The position numbers were made by a program, and so were the translations under genes. The notes beneath the pieces were generated by a model, which saw nothing but the letters and a program-made list of their open reading frames with translations, was not told the DNA's origin and ran no database searches. This document shows positions 18,463 through 26,735 of a stretch of DNA of 64,000 nucleotides, in pieces (the first letter of the stretch is position 1; each line of letters begins with the position of its first letter). The DNA lies in contig NZ_CP036170.1 of the NCBI RefSeq assembly GCF_004295125.1, positions 1,359,501 through 1,423,500 of the forward strand, in the 5' to 3' direction. The stretch comes from [Clostridium] scindens ATCC 35704. Lineage in GTDB: Bacteria > Bacillota > Clostridia > Lachnospirales > Lachnospiraceae.

Positions 18463-18491
18463 TTGACTTAGCTGCGAATGTTTGCTAGTAT
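18463..18491 (+). promoter_or_regulatory. Promoter of the aspS-gatC operon
   Basis: TTGACT (18463-18468), a 17-base spacer and TAGTAT (18486-18491). It lies 50 bases after the asparaginase stop and immediately before the T-box leader, with predicted transcription start near 18498. Confidence 0.55.
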
Positions 18492-18497
18492 AAAAAC

Positions 18498-18748
18498 GGA
18501 GACTCAGCTTTTGTGGAAATTCTAACAGGGAGAACACGTCGTCGACTGGAAGCGTGTTTAAGAAGAGTAGTAAGTTTGGGAACGCTCCATGTAATGATCA
18601 ACATAAAATCAGATATCAAAAGAGGAAGTTTTCGCTTCAAAACGGGTGGCACCGCGGGTTACTTTGTATACTCGTCCCGAGAATACGTATTATATATTGG
18701 ATATGTATTCTCGGGATTTTTTATTTTAATTTAGGAGGTAGAAATCAG
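18498..18748 (+). promoter_or_regulatory. T-box riboswitch leader of the tRNA-dependent amidation operon
   Basis: The invariant T-box core GGGTGGCACCGCGGG is at 18644-18658, followed by CGTCCC that closes the antiterminator. An AAGAGTAGTAAG segment typical of T-box leaders lies upstream (about 18562-18573). The competing terminator is at 18675-18724. T-boxes read uncharged tRNA through a specifier codon and release termination. I could not fix the specifier codon by eye; the operon content (AspRS, GatC, GatB) suggests Asn. The span from transcription start to the T-box core is about 145 bases, which is short. Confidence 0.92.
18675..18724 (+). terminator. T-box regulatory terminator
   Basis: TCCCGAGAATAC (18675-18686) pairs perfectly with GTATTCTCGGGA (18705-18716), followed by TTTTTTATTTT. 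The left arm overlaps the CGTCCC needed for the antiterminator, so the two structures exclude each other. Confidence 0.93.
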
Positions 18749-20827
18749 ATGTATAGGACTCTTTACTGTAATGATATCCGTGAGGAGCATGTTGGGCAGA
18801 CGGTTCAGCTTGCGGGCTGGGTAGATGCGATTCGTGACCACGGAGGAGTAATCTTTGTTGATATTCGCGATTATACGGGCGTGACGCAGACGGTAATCCA
18901 TAACGAAGAATTATTGAAAAATGTGAATCGGGAAACGGTGATCTCTTTAAAAGGGGTTGTAGAAAAGCGTGACCCGGACACGGTGAATGAGAAGATCGCG
19001 ACAGGTATTGTCGAACTGGTGGTAAGCGAGCTTGTGGTTTTAGGCAAATCAAAAAATATGCTGCCTTTTGATGTCAGCAGTTCCAGAAATATTAAGGATG
19101 AATTACGCCTTAAGTATCGTTATCTTGATCTTCGGAATCCTAAGAATCATGACAATCTTGTGATGCGTTCCAAGATTATCCGTCATTTAAGGAACAAGAT
19201 GGAGGAAAAGGATTTCCTGGAGATCCAGACGCCGATTCTGACTGCGTCATCTCCTGAAGGCGCTCGTGACTTCCTGGTTCCAAGCCGCAAGCATCCGGGC
19301 AAGTTTTATGCGCTTCCTCAGGCGCCGCAGCAGTTTAAGCAGCTTTTAATGGTTTCTGGATTTGACAAATATTTTCAGATCGCGCCTTGCTTCCGTGACG
19401 AGGATGCGAGAGCAGACCGTTCCCCGGGTGAGTTTTATCAGCTGGACTTTGAGATGGCGTTTGCTACGCAGGAAGAAGTCCTGAATATTTGTGAAGACGT
19501 GATTTATGATACATTTGTAACTTTTTCGGATAAGAAGGTTACAGAAAAGCCTTTCAGGCGTATCACTTATGCGGATGCCATGATGACATACGGCTCGGAC
19601 AAGCCGGACTTAAGAAATCCGCTATTAATCTGCGATTTAACCGCATTTTTCGCGGATGTAGCCTTCCCTGCATTTAGAGGAAAGCCGGTTCGCGGTATCG
19701 TGGCTGATTGTAGAGGCAAATCGAAGAAATTCTTCGAAGATTCACTGAAATACGCGATGTCAGATGAAGTGGCTCTTGGCGGATTGGGATATATTACTCT
19801 GAAAGAGGGGGCATTTGCGGGTCCTATCGCAAAATTCCTGAGTGATGAAAAGAAAGCGGAGATTACCTCCCTTACCAATATCAAAGAGGGAGAGACCTTG
19901 TTCTTTATCTGTGATGATAAGAAGAATGATGCAGAGAAGAAGGCAGGCTTGATCCGTACCTGGCTGGCGAAAAAGGAAAACTTAGATCTTATTAGAGATG
20001 ACGCGTTTGAATTCTGCTTTGTTGTGGATTTCCCGATGTACGAGATTGATGAGGAGACGGGAGAGACTATTTTTACGCATAACCCATTCTCTATGCCGCA
20101 GGGCGGCATGGATGCTTTGCTTGGCAAAGATCCTACAGAAGTGCTGGCATACCAGTATGACCTGGTATGTAATGGAATCGAACTGGCATCCGGCGCCGTT
20201 AGAAATCATGACATTGATATTATGAAGAAGGCATTTGAAATCGCCGGATATGATGAGCAGGAACTGAAAGAGCGATTCAATGCATTGTACACCGCGTTCC
20301 AATACGGTGCGCCGCCGCATGCGGGCATGGCGCCGGGCGTTGATCGTATGGTAATGCTTCTTACGGATGAAGAAAAGATTCTGGACGTCATAGCATTCCC
20401 GTTAAATGGAAATGCGCAGGATCTGCTGCTTGGCGCGCCGAGCGAAGTAACGAGCCAGCAGCTTGAGGATGTCCATCTATTAGGGAATTCCAACGCTTTG
20501 GCAAAACATGCTTTCGCAGGAAGCGGCGATGGAAAGTATGCGAAGGGGAAACGTTCTACATTTTCCAATGCGCAGCAGCTAAATCAGATCTCTCTTACAG
20601 AGGAAGAGGACACGGAAGTACAAGGCATTTTTGACCGGATGAAGAAAAAGGAAGAGATTCTTTTGCAAGTCGATACGGAAAATGTCGAGGAAATGGTTCA
20701 TGTAATGCCTATGAACAATGTATTGCGTGAGGATGTCAGAGAACAATTGTTTACAAGAGAAAGTTTACTTGAAGGCGCGCCTATGCACAACGAAAATAGT
20801 TGGCAGGTTCCAAGACTTGTAAAGTGA
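18749..20827 (+). CDS. aspS: Aspartyl-tRNA synthetase fused to GatC
   Basis: A 692-residue fusion. Residues 1 to about 597 are a bacterial AspRS: anticodon-binding OB fold (GWVDAIRDHGGVIFVDIRDY), motif 2 in FRDEDARADRSPGEFYQLDFEM, the GAD insertion, and motif 3 in GAPPHAGMAPGVDRMVML. After a linker, about residues 612-692 are a GatC domain: LTEEEDTEV, VDTENVEEMVHVMPMNNVLREDV and a WQVPRLVK end. The His at position 31 matches one determinant described for non-discriminating AspRS, which would make Asp-tRNA(Asn). The ATG at 18749 follows AGGAGG; the longer frame from 18554 lies in the T-box leader. gatA-like and gatB follow, completing an Asp-tRNA(Asn) amidation set. Confidence 0.93.
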   Translation: MYRTLYCNDIREEHVGQTVQLAGWVDAIRDHGGVIFVDIRDYTGVTQTVIHNEELLKNVNRETVISLKGVVEKRDPDTVNEKIATGIVELVVSELVVLGKSKNMLPFDVSSSRNIKDELRLKYRYLDLRNPKNHDNLVMRSKIIRHLRNKMEEKDFLEIQTPILTASSPEGARDFLVPSRKHPGKFYALPQAPQQFKQLLMVSGFDKYFQIAPCFRDEDARADRSPGEFYQLDFEMAFATQEEVLNICEDVIYDTFVTFSDKKVTEKPFRRITYADAMMTYGSDKPDLRNPLLICDLTAFFADVAFPAFRGKPVRGIVADCRGKSKKFFEDSLKYAMSDEVALGGLGYITLKEGAFAGPIAKFLSDEKKAEITSLTNIKEGETLFFICDDKKNDAEKKAGLIRTWLAKKENLDLIRDDAFEFCFVVDFPMYEIDEETGETIFTHNPFSMPQGGMDALLGKDPTEVLAYQYDLVCNGIELASGAVRNHDIDIMKKAFEIAGYDEQELKERFNALYTAFQYGAPPHAGMAPGVDRMVMLLTDEEKILDVIAFPLNGNAQDLLLGAPSEVTSQQLEDVHLLGNSNALAKHAFAGSGDGKYAKGKRSTFSNAQQLNQISLTEEEDTEVQGIFDRMKKKEEILLQVDTENVEEMVHVMPMNNVLREDVREQLFTRESLLEGAPMHNENSWQVPRLVK

Positions 20828-20837
20828 GGTGGATGAT

Positions 20838-22022
20838 ATGGAATATTATGCAGCAAAAATAAATGAAAACGGCGCCATTGCCGTGGATGACAGCATTCTT
20901 GTAAAGGGTGCCGAGTCAACGTATGGCTCGAAAATTCTGATGGGATTCAAGCCTTTATTCAGCGCTGAGGCAGTAGAGCGCCTGGAGAAGAATGGTTACC
21001 TGGTATCCGGGAAATGCCATGTGGGCGAGTTCGGGCTGGATCTGGTGGGCGAATTTTCCCACTATGCGCAGGAAGATACGAAACTGGAAGGAGCGGCAGC
21101 AGCGCTGGTAGCAAAATCCGATGTGAAAGCAGCGCTTGGAGTGGATGTAAATGGCGCGCCGAGACGTGCGGCGGCTCTTGCAAATGTAGATTTCCTCAAG
21201 CCCACTTACGGTACGGTGTCACGTTATGGAATCATTTCAACAGCGGCATCTGGCGAGCAGGTAGGCGTATACGCGCCTGACACGCAAGGCGTGAAAGAAG
21301 TGATGGGTGCGATTGCAGGCCACGATGATAAAGATGGAACAAGCCTGAGGACCCAGACCTATGAATATCATACAGACGAAGATATCGCTGGCAAACGTGT
21401 CTGCATCGTCAAAGAATTATTAGAAATCGCGGATGCGGACACGCAAGAAAACGTGAGAGCGTTTGCCAAAAAACTCACGGATAAGGGCGTGACCGTGGAA
21501 GAAATCTCTTGCGACTTTTTTGAGATGGCGAATACGGCATGGCAGATTCTTATGTCCGCAGAAACCTGTAATAATATATCCAGGTTTGATGGCGTAAAAT
21601 ATGGACGCCGTGCAGAGAATTATAAAAATATTGATGAACTGTATGTAAATTCCAGAACAGAAGGGTTTAACTTTCTTACAAAGGCAGTTATTTTATATGG
21701 TTCTGACGTACTTTCCAAGAACCGGTATAAGGATTGTTATGATAAGTCGTTAAGAATCCGCCGTGTCGTGGCGGAAAAGTTTGCGGCGCTGATGAAAGAG
21801 TACGATGCGGTTCTTACGCCTGCCTGCAGCAAAACAAGTTACGAGCGTTATGATATTTATGCGGCCTTTGAAAAGGTTTATGAAGAAAGCATATTTACCT
21901 CCGTGGCAAATCTGATCGGGATTCCTGCCCTGGTTAGCCGCAAAGTTCAGTTAATGGGCGGACATTTTAGCGAAAGCATTCTTTTAAGTATGGCTGGAGC
22001 CGTTGAAAAGGAAGGTGAATAA
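20838..22022 (+). CDS. GatA-like protein lacking the amidase catalytic residues
   Basis: A 394-residue homologue of the GatA amidase subunit (usually about 485). Homology is clear in SGKCHVGEFGLDL, VDFLKPTYGTVSRYGIIST and IAGHDDKDGTS. The Ser-cisSer-Lys triad is gone. The Lys of the AVKDN motif is Asp17 in IAVDDSI. The GGSSGGS loop carrying the cis-Ser is deleted (KLEGAAAALVAKS). The nucleophile position in GSDTGGSIR reads GVDVNGAPR, giving Ala107. It therefore cannot hydrolyse glutamine in the normal way and may be a structural subunit holding GatB and the AspRS-GatC fusion. The ATG at 20838 follows GAGGTGG; it begins 10 bases after aspS-gatC and ends 2 bases before gatB. Confidence 0.9.
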   Translation: MEYYAAKINENGAIAVDDSILVKGAESTYGSKILMGFKPLFSAEAVERLEKNGYLVSGKCHVGEFGLDLVGEFSHYAQEDTKLEGAAAALVAKSDVKAALGVDVNGAPRRAAALANVDFLKPTYGTVSRYGIISTAASGEQVGVYAPDTQGVKEVMGAIAGHDDKDGTSLRTQTYEYHTDEDIAGKRVCIVKELLEIADADTQENVRAFAKKLTDKGVTVEEISCDFFEMANTAWQILMSAETCNNISRFDGVKYGRRAENYKNIDELYVNSRTEGFNFLTKAVILYGSDVLSKNRYKDCYDKSLRIRRVVAEKFAALMKEYDAVLTPACSKTSYERYDIYAAFEKVYEESIFTSVANLIGIPALVSRKVQLMGGHFSESILLSMAGAVEKEGE

Positions 22023-22024
22023 GT

Positions 22025-23443
22025 ATGAATTATGAAGTTGTAATCGGGCTTGAAACGCACGTTGAATTAAAAACCGAATCTAAGATATTCTGCTCCTGCG
22101 GGGGCCACGCGGCGGCGAAGACTCCGAATGACTGCGTGTGTCCGGCCTGTTCCGGCATGCCGGGCATGCTTCCGGTAATGAATAAGCGAGTGGTAGAGCT
22201 TGCGGTTCTTGCCGGCTTGATGTTAAACTGCGAGATCAGCAGATATACGACATTTGACAAGAAAAACTATTATTATCCGGATCTGCCCTGCGCATATCAG
22301 GTCACCCAGATCAATCATCCGATCTGTACCAATGGCTGCGTACAGGTAAAGACGTCCGCAGGCGTCCGCGACATTCACATCAAGCAGATCCATATGGAAG
22401 AGGATGCAGGAAAGCTGGTTCATAGTGGCAGCTACTCTTATGTGGACTTTAACCGTACCAGCGTTCCGCTTATTGAGATCGTAACCCAGCCTGATTTTAG
22501 AAGTGCGGAGGAAGTTATCACATACCTTACAAATTTAAAATCCATGTTCCGCTTTAGCGGCATTTCTGAATGTGAGGAAGGCGCGATGCGCTGCGATGTT
22601 AATATTTCGGTTCGCGAGAAGGGAAGCCAGGAGTTTGGCGTCCGTACAGAGATTAAAAATATGAGTTCTTTTGAATCCATTGAAAAGGCCATCAACTATG
22701 AGGCGCAAAGGCATATGGACGCGATCGAGTATGAATTAGAAGAATTGGTTCAGGAAACAAGACGTTATGATGACACAAGCGGCAAGACCTTTGCTATGCG
22801 TAACAAGGAAACAGAAGCAGATTATCGTTATTTCCCGGATGCCAATCTGATGCCGATTATTATTGATGATGAGTGGATTGAGGAGATTAAGAAGAACAGG
22901 CCTGTGGAAATTAATGATAAAGTGGTGGAATATAGCGAGGCTGGCATATCGGAAAAAGAAATAGATATGATTATAGCCAATCAAAATATTTCCCAGCTTC
23001 TGGATGGGGTTGTCGCGCTTGGATGTAACGCCAAAGATGCGGCGTCTTGGATTCTCACAGATAGCGTAGGCCTCTTGCGCAAAGAGGGCAAGACCATAGA
23101 TGAGTTATCCATTTCGCCAGAAAAATTGTCGGCAATCATCAAAATGGTAGATGCGGGCGAGATCAACCGCGTATCCGGCAAAAAAATCCTGACGGCTGTA
23201 CTTAAAGAAGACGTAGATCCGGTTGCGTACTGTAAGGAGAAAGGTTTTGACAATAAAATAGATATGGCCGTGGTTGATAAGGTCATAGATGAGGCAATCC
23301 AAAATAATGCGCAGGCAGTAGCGGACTATAAAAATGGCAAAGCCAAAGCGATCCAGTCTGTATTCGGCGCTTGCATGCGCGAATTGAAAGGTATCGTCGA
23401 GCCTGCAATTATTAAAGAAATGTTAGAAAACAAGTTGAAATAA
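22025..23443 (+). CDS. gatB: Asp-tRNA(Asn)/Glu-tRNA(Gln) amidotransferase subunit B
   Basis: A 472-residue, full-length GatB. This subunit phosphorylates the Asp or Glu on the mischarged tRNA and transfers ammonia to it. It begins YEVVIGLETHVELKTESKIFC, the GatB signature. The zinc-site cysteines are in FCSCGG and CVCPACSG. The kinase-like core continues with YYYPDLPCAYQVTQ, MEEDAGKLVHSG and VDFNRTSVPLIEIVT. The C-terminal YqeY-like tail domain is present. Because its own active site looks intact while the partner GatA-like protein is catalytically dead, ammonia must come from elsewhere or from a second GatA. A bidirectional terminator ends the operon. Confidence 0.95.
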   Translation: MNYEVVIGLETHVELKTESKIFCSCGGHAAAKTPNDCVCPACSGMPGMLPVMNKRVVELAVLAGLMLNCEISRYTTFDKKNYYYPDLPCAYQVTQINHPICTNGCVQVKTSAGVRDIHIKQIHMEEDAGKLVHSGSYSYVDFNRTSVPLIEIVTQPDFRSAEEVITYLTNLKSMFRFSGISECEEGAMRCDVNISVREKGSQEFGVRTEIKNMSSFESIEKAINYEAQRHMDAIEYELEELVQETRRYDDTSGKTFAMRNKETEADYRYFPDANLMPIIIDDEWIEEIKKNRPVEINDKVVEYSEAGISEKEIDMIIANQNISQLLDGVVALGCNAKDAASWILTDSVGLLRKEGKTIDELSISPEKLSAIIKMVDAGEINRVSGKKILTAVLKEDVDPVAYCKEKGFDNKIDMAVVDKVIDEAIQNNAQAVADYKNGKAKAIQSVFGACMRELKGIVEPAIIKEMLENKLK

Positions 23444-23488
23444 TAGAGCCTTTCCGGCAACAAATGGCTGCTGGATCAGACGATAAAA

Positions 23489-23525
23489 AGTGGTGCTGGA
23501 GTAATAACTCCGGCACCACTTTTTT
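23489..23525 (+). terminator. Bidirectional terminator between gatB and ade
   Basis: AAGTGGTGCTGGAGT (23489-23503) pairs with ACTCCGGCACCACTT (23507-23521) with one G-T pair, followed by TTTTT. An A-run on the other side gives a T-run on the minus strand, so it can end both gatB and the convergent ade gene. Confidence 0.9.
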
Positions 23526-23528
23526 CAC

Positions 23529-25253
23529 TTATGCCTCCACGACCAGCGGCACCACGGTTCCCTTTTCAACATCAACCAATCCGCAGTCTGTCAATTTGAG
23601 CGCGGGACTTACTGGAAGTCCCAATGTGCACAATGACATGATCGGATTATAATGACGGTAACCCAATGTTTCCAGGCTTTCTTTTACGCCGCCCAGCATC
23701 CGGGCAATGTCGTCCGCGGGCAGTTCTGACAGGATTCCGCACACAGGAAGCGGGAGTTCGGCCACAATGTGTCCGTGCTCTACAGTACAGATTCCGCCCT
23801 GTAATTCGATCAGCCGTCTGGTAGCAGTTACCATGTCGTCCACATTTGACCCGATCACCATAAGGTTATGGTGGTCATGATAGTAGGTGGTTGCCGCGGC
23901 TCCCTGCTTCAGGCAGTCGCCAGTTACAAAGCCATAGCCGATATTGCCGTTTTTTCCATGGCGTTCAAGTACGGCAGCCAGCATGCAGCCGCTGTCCTGC
24001 CATTTTAATCTGCCATTCTCTACATCCATGGCTACCAGTTTTTCCCTGGTCTGCGTACGGCCGTCTGTTACTTCGATCACGCGGACCTGTACTTGCTTCT
24101 GATCGGTGGAGACCATAGGTTCCAGATCCGTGGCCTCGATCTGGTCCAGATGTACGGAGTGGTAGAATTCCTCCGGAAAATGGTAAGCGTTTAACGTGTG
24201 TCTGGCTTTCCCCTTCCAGAAGATTTCCTTGCCATCCTTGAACACAGCCTTAGGCTCAAACCTATGGAGTTCAGTTTCTTTCACCAGCTGGAAATCGGCT
24301 TTCCTTCCCGGTGCCAGAGTGCCTCGATCTCTTAGGTTCATGCGCCTTGCGGGAGTATAGGACGCGCAGTAAATGGCCTGCGTAAGCGGGAATCCCATTT
24401 CAACCGCTTTTCTTACGATATAATTGAGCTGTCCTTTTTCCAGCAGCGCGTCTGCCATGGTGTCGTCGGTGACGAAGCAGCAGTGTTCATAGAGCTGGTT
24501 CTCGGTGATATATTCCAGTATCTCAGGCTTCAGCATTTTTTCCTGGATTTCCACAAACATTCCATTGGCGAACCGCTGCCGGATCTCTTTCAGGGAGTGC
24601 TCGGTATGGTCGCCGTCGATCCCCTGATAGAGGAATTTCGCAAGATCCAGGCCCACCAGAGAGGGACAATGTCCTTCGATGACTGTCTGGGGATCTTCTT
24701 CCCGGAGGTAACGGAGGAATTTGGTGATCTCCATCTCAGTGCCCTTTACGATCTGGCGGTAGTTCATGACTTCTCCCACGCAGACGACGCCGTCTTCCTG
24801 CATCAGATGCTTCATCTCATCAAAGCCGATGATTCCCCCGGTGGTCTCCAGATCTTCATTGGTCGAAGGAACGCTGCTTGGGATTCCGTAATAGATGTCA
24901 ATGGGGGAGTCTTTCGCCCCGTTGATCATCTCATGGATTCCCTGCACGCCCATGACGTTCGCGATCTCGTGGGGCTCGGAAACCAGCGTAGTGACTCCGC
25001 AGGAGGCCGCCCGCTCTCCGAAGGAAGCAGGGGTCATCATAGAACTTTCTATATGCATGTGGATATCGATAAAGCCTGGGAGCATGTAATATCCGCTGCC
25101 GTCAATTACCTTTTTGGCGTTGATATTACCTTCCTGAGCCGTATCCACAAAATAGATCCTTTCCCCCAGTATATACACATCAGCAGGCGTAAACACTTTC
25201 AGATAGGAGTTATACAGTTTCGTATTCTTGACTAATAGATCTACGTTCTCCAC
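23529..25253 (-). CDS. ade: Adenine deaminase
   Basis: A 574-residue amidohydrolase-family adenine deaminase, which converts adenine to hypoxanthine and ammonia for purine salvage. The metal-binding motif is in MLPGFIDIHMHIESSMMTP, with VSEPHEIANVMG, EGHCPSL, DGDHTEHS and CCFVTDDTMADALLEKG further on, all Ade hallmarks. The start is taken as GTG at 25253 because AGGAAGG lies 9 bases upstream; the longer frame from 25316 overlaps the permease gene. The purine permease gene ends 14 bases upstream on the same strand, so transport and deamination are probably one operon. Confidence 0.93.
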   Translation of the reverse strand: MENVDLLVKNTKLYNSYLKVFTPADVYILGERIYFVDTAQEGNINAKKVIDGSGYYMLPGFIDIHMHIESSMMTPASFGERAASCGVTTLVSEPHEIANVMGVQGIHEMINGAKDSPIDIYYGIPSSVPSTNEDLETTGGIIGFDEMKHLMQEDGVVCVGEVMNYRQIVKGTEMEITKFLRYLREEDPQTVIEGHCPSLVGLDLAKFLYQGIDGDHTEHSLKEIRQRFANGMFVEIQEKMLKPEILEYITENQLYEHCCFVTDDTMADALLEKGQLNYIVRKAVEMGFPLTQAIYCASYTPARRMNLRDRGTLAPGRKADFQLVKETELHRFEPKAVFKDGKEIFWKGKARHTLNAYHFPEEFYHSVHLDQIEATDLEPMVSTDQKQVQVRVIEVTDGRTQTREKLVAMDVENGRLKWQDSGCMLAAVLERHGKNGNIGYGFVTGDCLKQGAAATTYYHDHHNLMVIGSNVDDMVTATRRLIELQGGICTVEHGHIVAELPLPVCGILSELPADDIARMLGGVKESLETLGYRHYNPIMSLCTLGLPVSPALKLTDCGLVDVEKGTVVPLVVEA

Positions 25254-25267
25254 TTGGCACTTCCTTC

Positions 25268-26572
25268 CTACAGAATGGAATAAAAGTAAAGCAGGCAGAC
25301 GGCCACCAGAATCCACATGACCGGACGGATTTCTTTTATTTTGCCGGCTGAGATCTTCATGATCACATAGGTGGGCAGTGCGGCACAGATGCCGTTTGCA
25401 ATGTTATTTCCGAAAATGGTAAACACGATGCACACATAAGCCGGGAAGGCTTCGGTGAGATCGTTGAATTTGATGTTCCGCATTGCCCCCAGCATATTGA
25501 TGCCGATGTACATCAGCACCGGCGCGGTGGCGGCCGATGGGATCATCAGGGCGATCGGCGCAAGGATCAGGGCAAGTCCGAAGAAGATGGAAGTAAACAC
25601 GACGGTCAGTCCGGTCTTGCCGCCTGCCTCCACGCCAGCGGAAGATTCCAGATAGGTCGTCATGCTGGGCATGCCGAATAATGCGCCAAAACTGGTAGCC
25701 ACAGCGTCCACCTTGAAGCATTTGTCGATTCCCGGAAGATTGCCGTCTTCATCCAGATAACCGGCCTTCGCCCCAACGCCAAGAACGGTTCCAAAGGTGG
25801 AGAAAAAGTCCGGAACGAATAAGGCGATCAAAAATGGAATATAGGCAAAGTTTAATGCGCCCAGAAAGTCAACATGTAAAAACTGGCCGCCTATATTTGC
25901 AGGCATGGTAAACAGGCTCTCCGGCATCTTTGTGACGCCGAATGGGATGCCAACCAGCGTAGTGAGGGCGATTGCCAGAATCATATCTCCTGGCACGCTT
26001 CTTGTCTTCAGGATCAGCAAAATTACGAATCCGATGACAGCGACGATCACCGTAGGCGCGGTCAGATCGCCGAATCCCAGACTTTTTTTCGCTTCGTTTG
26101 CGACGATCAGGCCGCAGCTTTTTGCGCCCAGCAGCGCGATAAACAGGCCGATACCGGCACTTACGGCGTGCTTTAGGCTGACGGGGATTACTCTTACTAC
26201 AGCCTCCCGAAGGCCTAAAAAGGAGATTACGATAAATAATACGCCGCTCCAAAAGATAACGCCGGCCGCCACATCCGGTGCAATGCCGTCATTGGCGATC
26301 ATAGCGGTTACGATTCCTACGCTGCCAAGTCCCGGCGCCAGCGCAAATGGACGGTTCGTATAGAATGCCATGGCGCAGGTCGTAAGGATTACGAGCAGAA
26401 TCAGCACGGTAAACATGACGTGCTTGTCTAATCCTGCGGACTCCATCATATTCGGTACTGTTGCCAGCACGTAGGCCATTGTTACAAAGGTAGTCAGGCC
26501 GGCCAGAAGTTCTGTCCTGACATTTGAATGAAACTCTGACAATTTAAACTGTCTTTCCAACCACTGTTTCAT
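25268..26572 (-). CDS. NCS2-family purine permease (AzgA/PbuG type)
   Basis: A 434-residue membrane protein with about 12 hydrophobic segments, of the AzgA branch of the nucleobase-cation symporter-2 family. It imports adenine, guanine or hypoxanthine. Characteristic segments are ELLAGLTTFVTMAYVLATVPNMM near the N terminus, LAPGLGSVGIVTAMIA, VSAGIGLFIALLGAKS, and ESSAGVEAGGKTGLT. The start is placed at MKQWLERQFK (26572), with AGGAA 9 bases upstream. It precedes adenine deaminase in the same direction and is divergent from a LysR gene, which likely regulates it. Confidence 0.9.
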   Translation of the reverse strand: MKQWLERQFKLSEFHSNVRTELLAGLTTFVTMAYVLATVPNMMESAGLDKHVMFTVLILLVILTTCAMAFYTNRPFALAPGLGSVGIVTAMIANDGIAPDVAAGVIFWSGVLFIVISFLGLREAVVRVIPVSLKHAVSAGIGLFIALLGAKSCGLIVANEAKKSLGFGDLTAPTVIVAVIGFVILLILKTRSVPGDMILAIALTTLVGIPFGVTKMPESLFTMPANIGGQFLHVDFLGALNFAYIPFLIALFVPDFFSTFGTVLGVGAKAGYLDEDGNLPGIDKCFKVDAVATSFGALFGMPSMTTYLESSAGVEAGGKTGLTVVFTSIFFGLALILAPIALMIPSAATAPVLMYIGINMLGAMRNIKFNDLTEAFPAYVCIVFTIFGNNIANGICAALPTYVIMKISAGKIKEIRPVMWILVAVCLLYFYSIL

Positions 26573-26655
26573 ATAGATTGTTCCTGCCTTTCTCTGGAGG
26601 GCGTCTAGAAAGGCGCGCACTCTGTTGTGTTTTCTTGATTCTTTCCTTTTTACAT

Positions 26656-26684
26656 TGTATGATAACCATAGCGGTAAGTCTAAT
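26656..26684 (-). promoter_or_regulatory. Promoter of the permease-ade operon
   Basis: Read on the minus strand: TAGACT (26684-26679), 17-base spacer, TACAAT (26661-26656). It lies about 85 bases before the permease start in the divergent region. Confidence 0.5.
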
Positions 26685-26703
26685 TCATGTTAATCATCAA
26701 TCC

Positions 26704-26720
26704 TATTCCATTTTGGAATA
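26704..26720. promoter_or_regulatory. Palindrome, candidate LysR-type operator
   Basis: TATTCCA (26704-26710) and TGGAATA (26714-26720) form a perfect inverted repeat around TTT. It lies in the divergent lysR/permease spacer, just before the lysR ribosome site, where autoregulation by a LysR protein would be expected. Confidence 0.5.
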
Positions 26721-26735
26721 GCCCGGAGGGAACTT

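Noticed and set aside
18554-18748. N-terminal extension of AspRS by 65 residues in the same frame
   Set aside because: It translates the T-box leader, including the T-box core and terminator; the ATG at 18749 has an AGGAGG site and begins with a normal AspRS N terminus.
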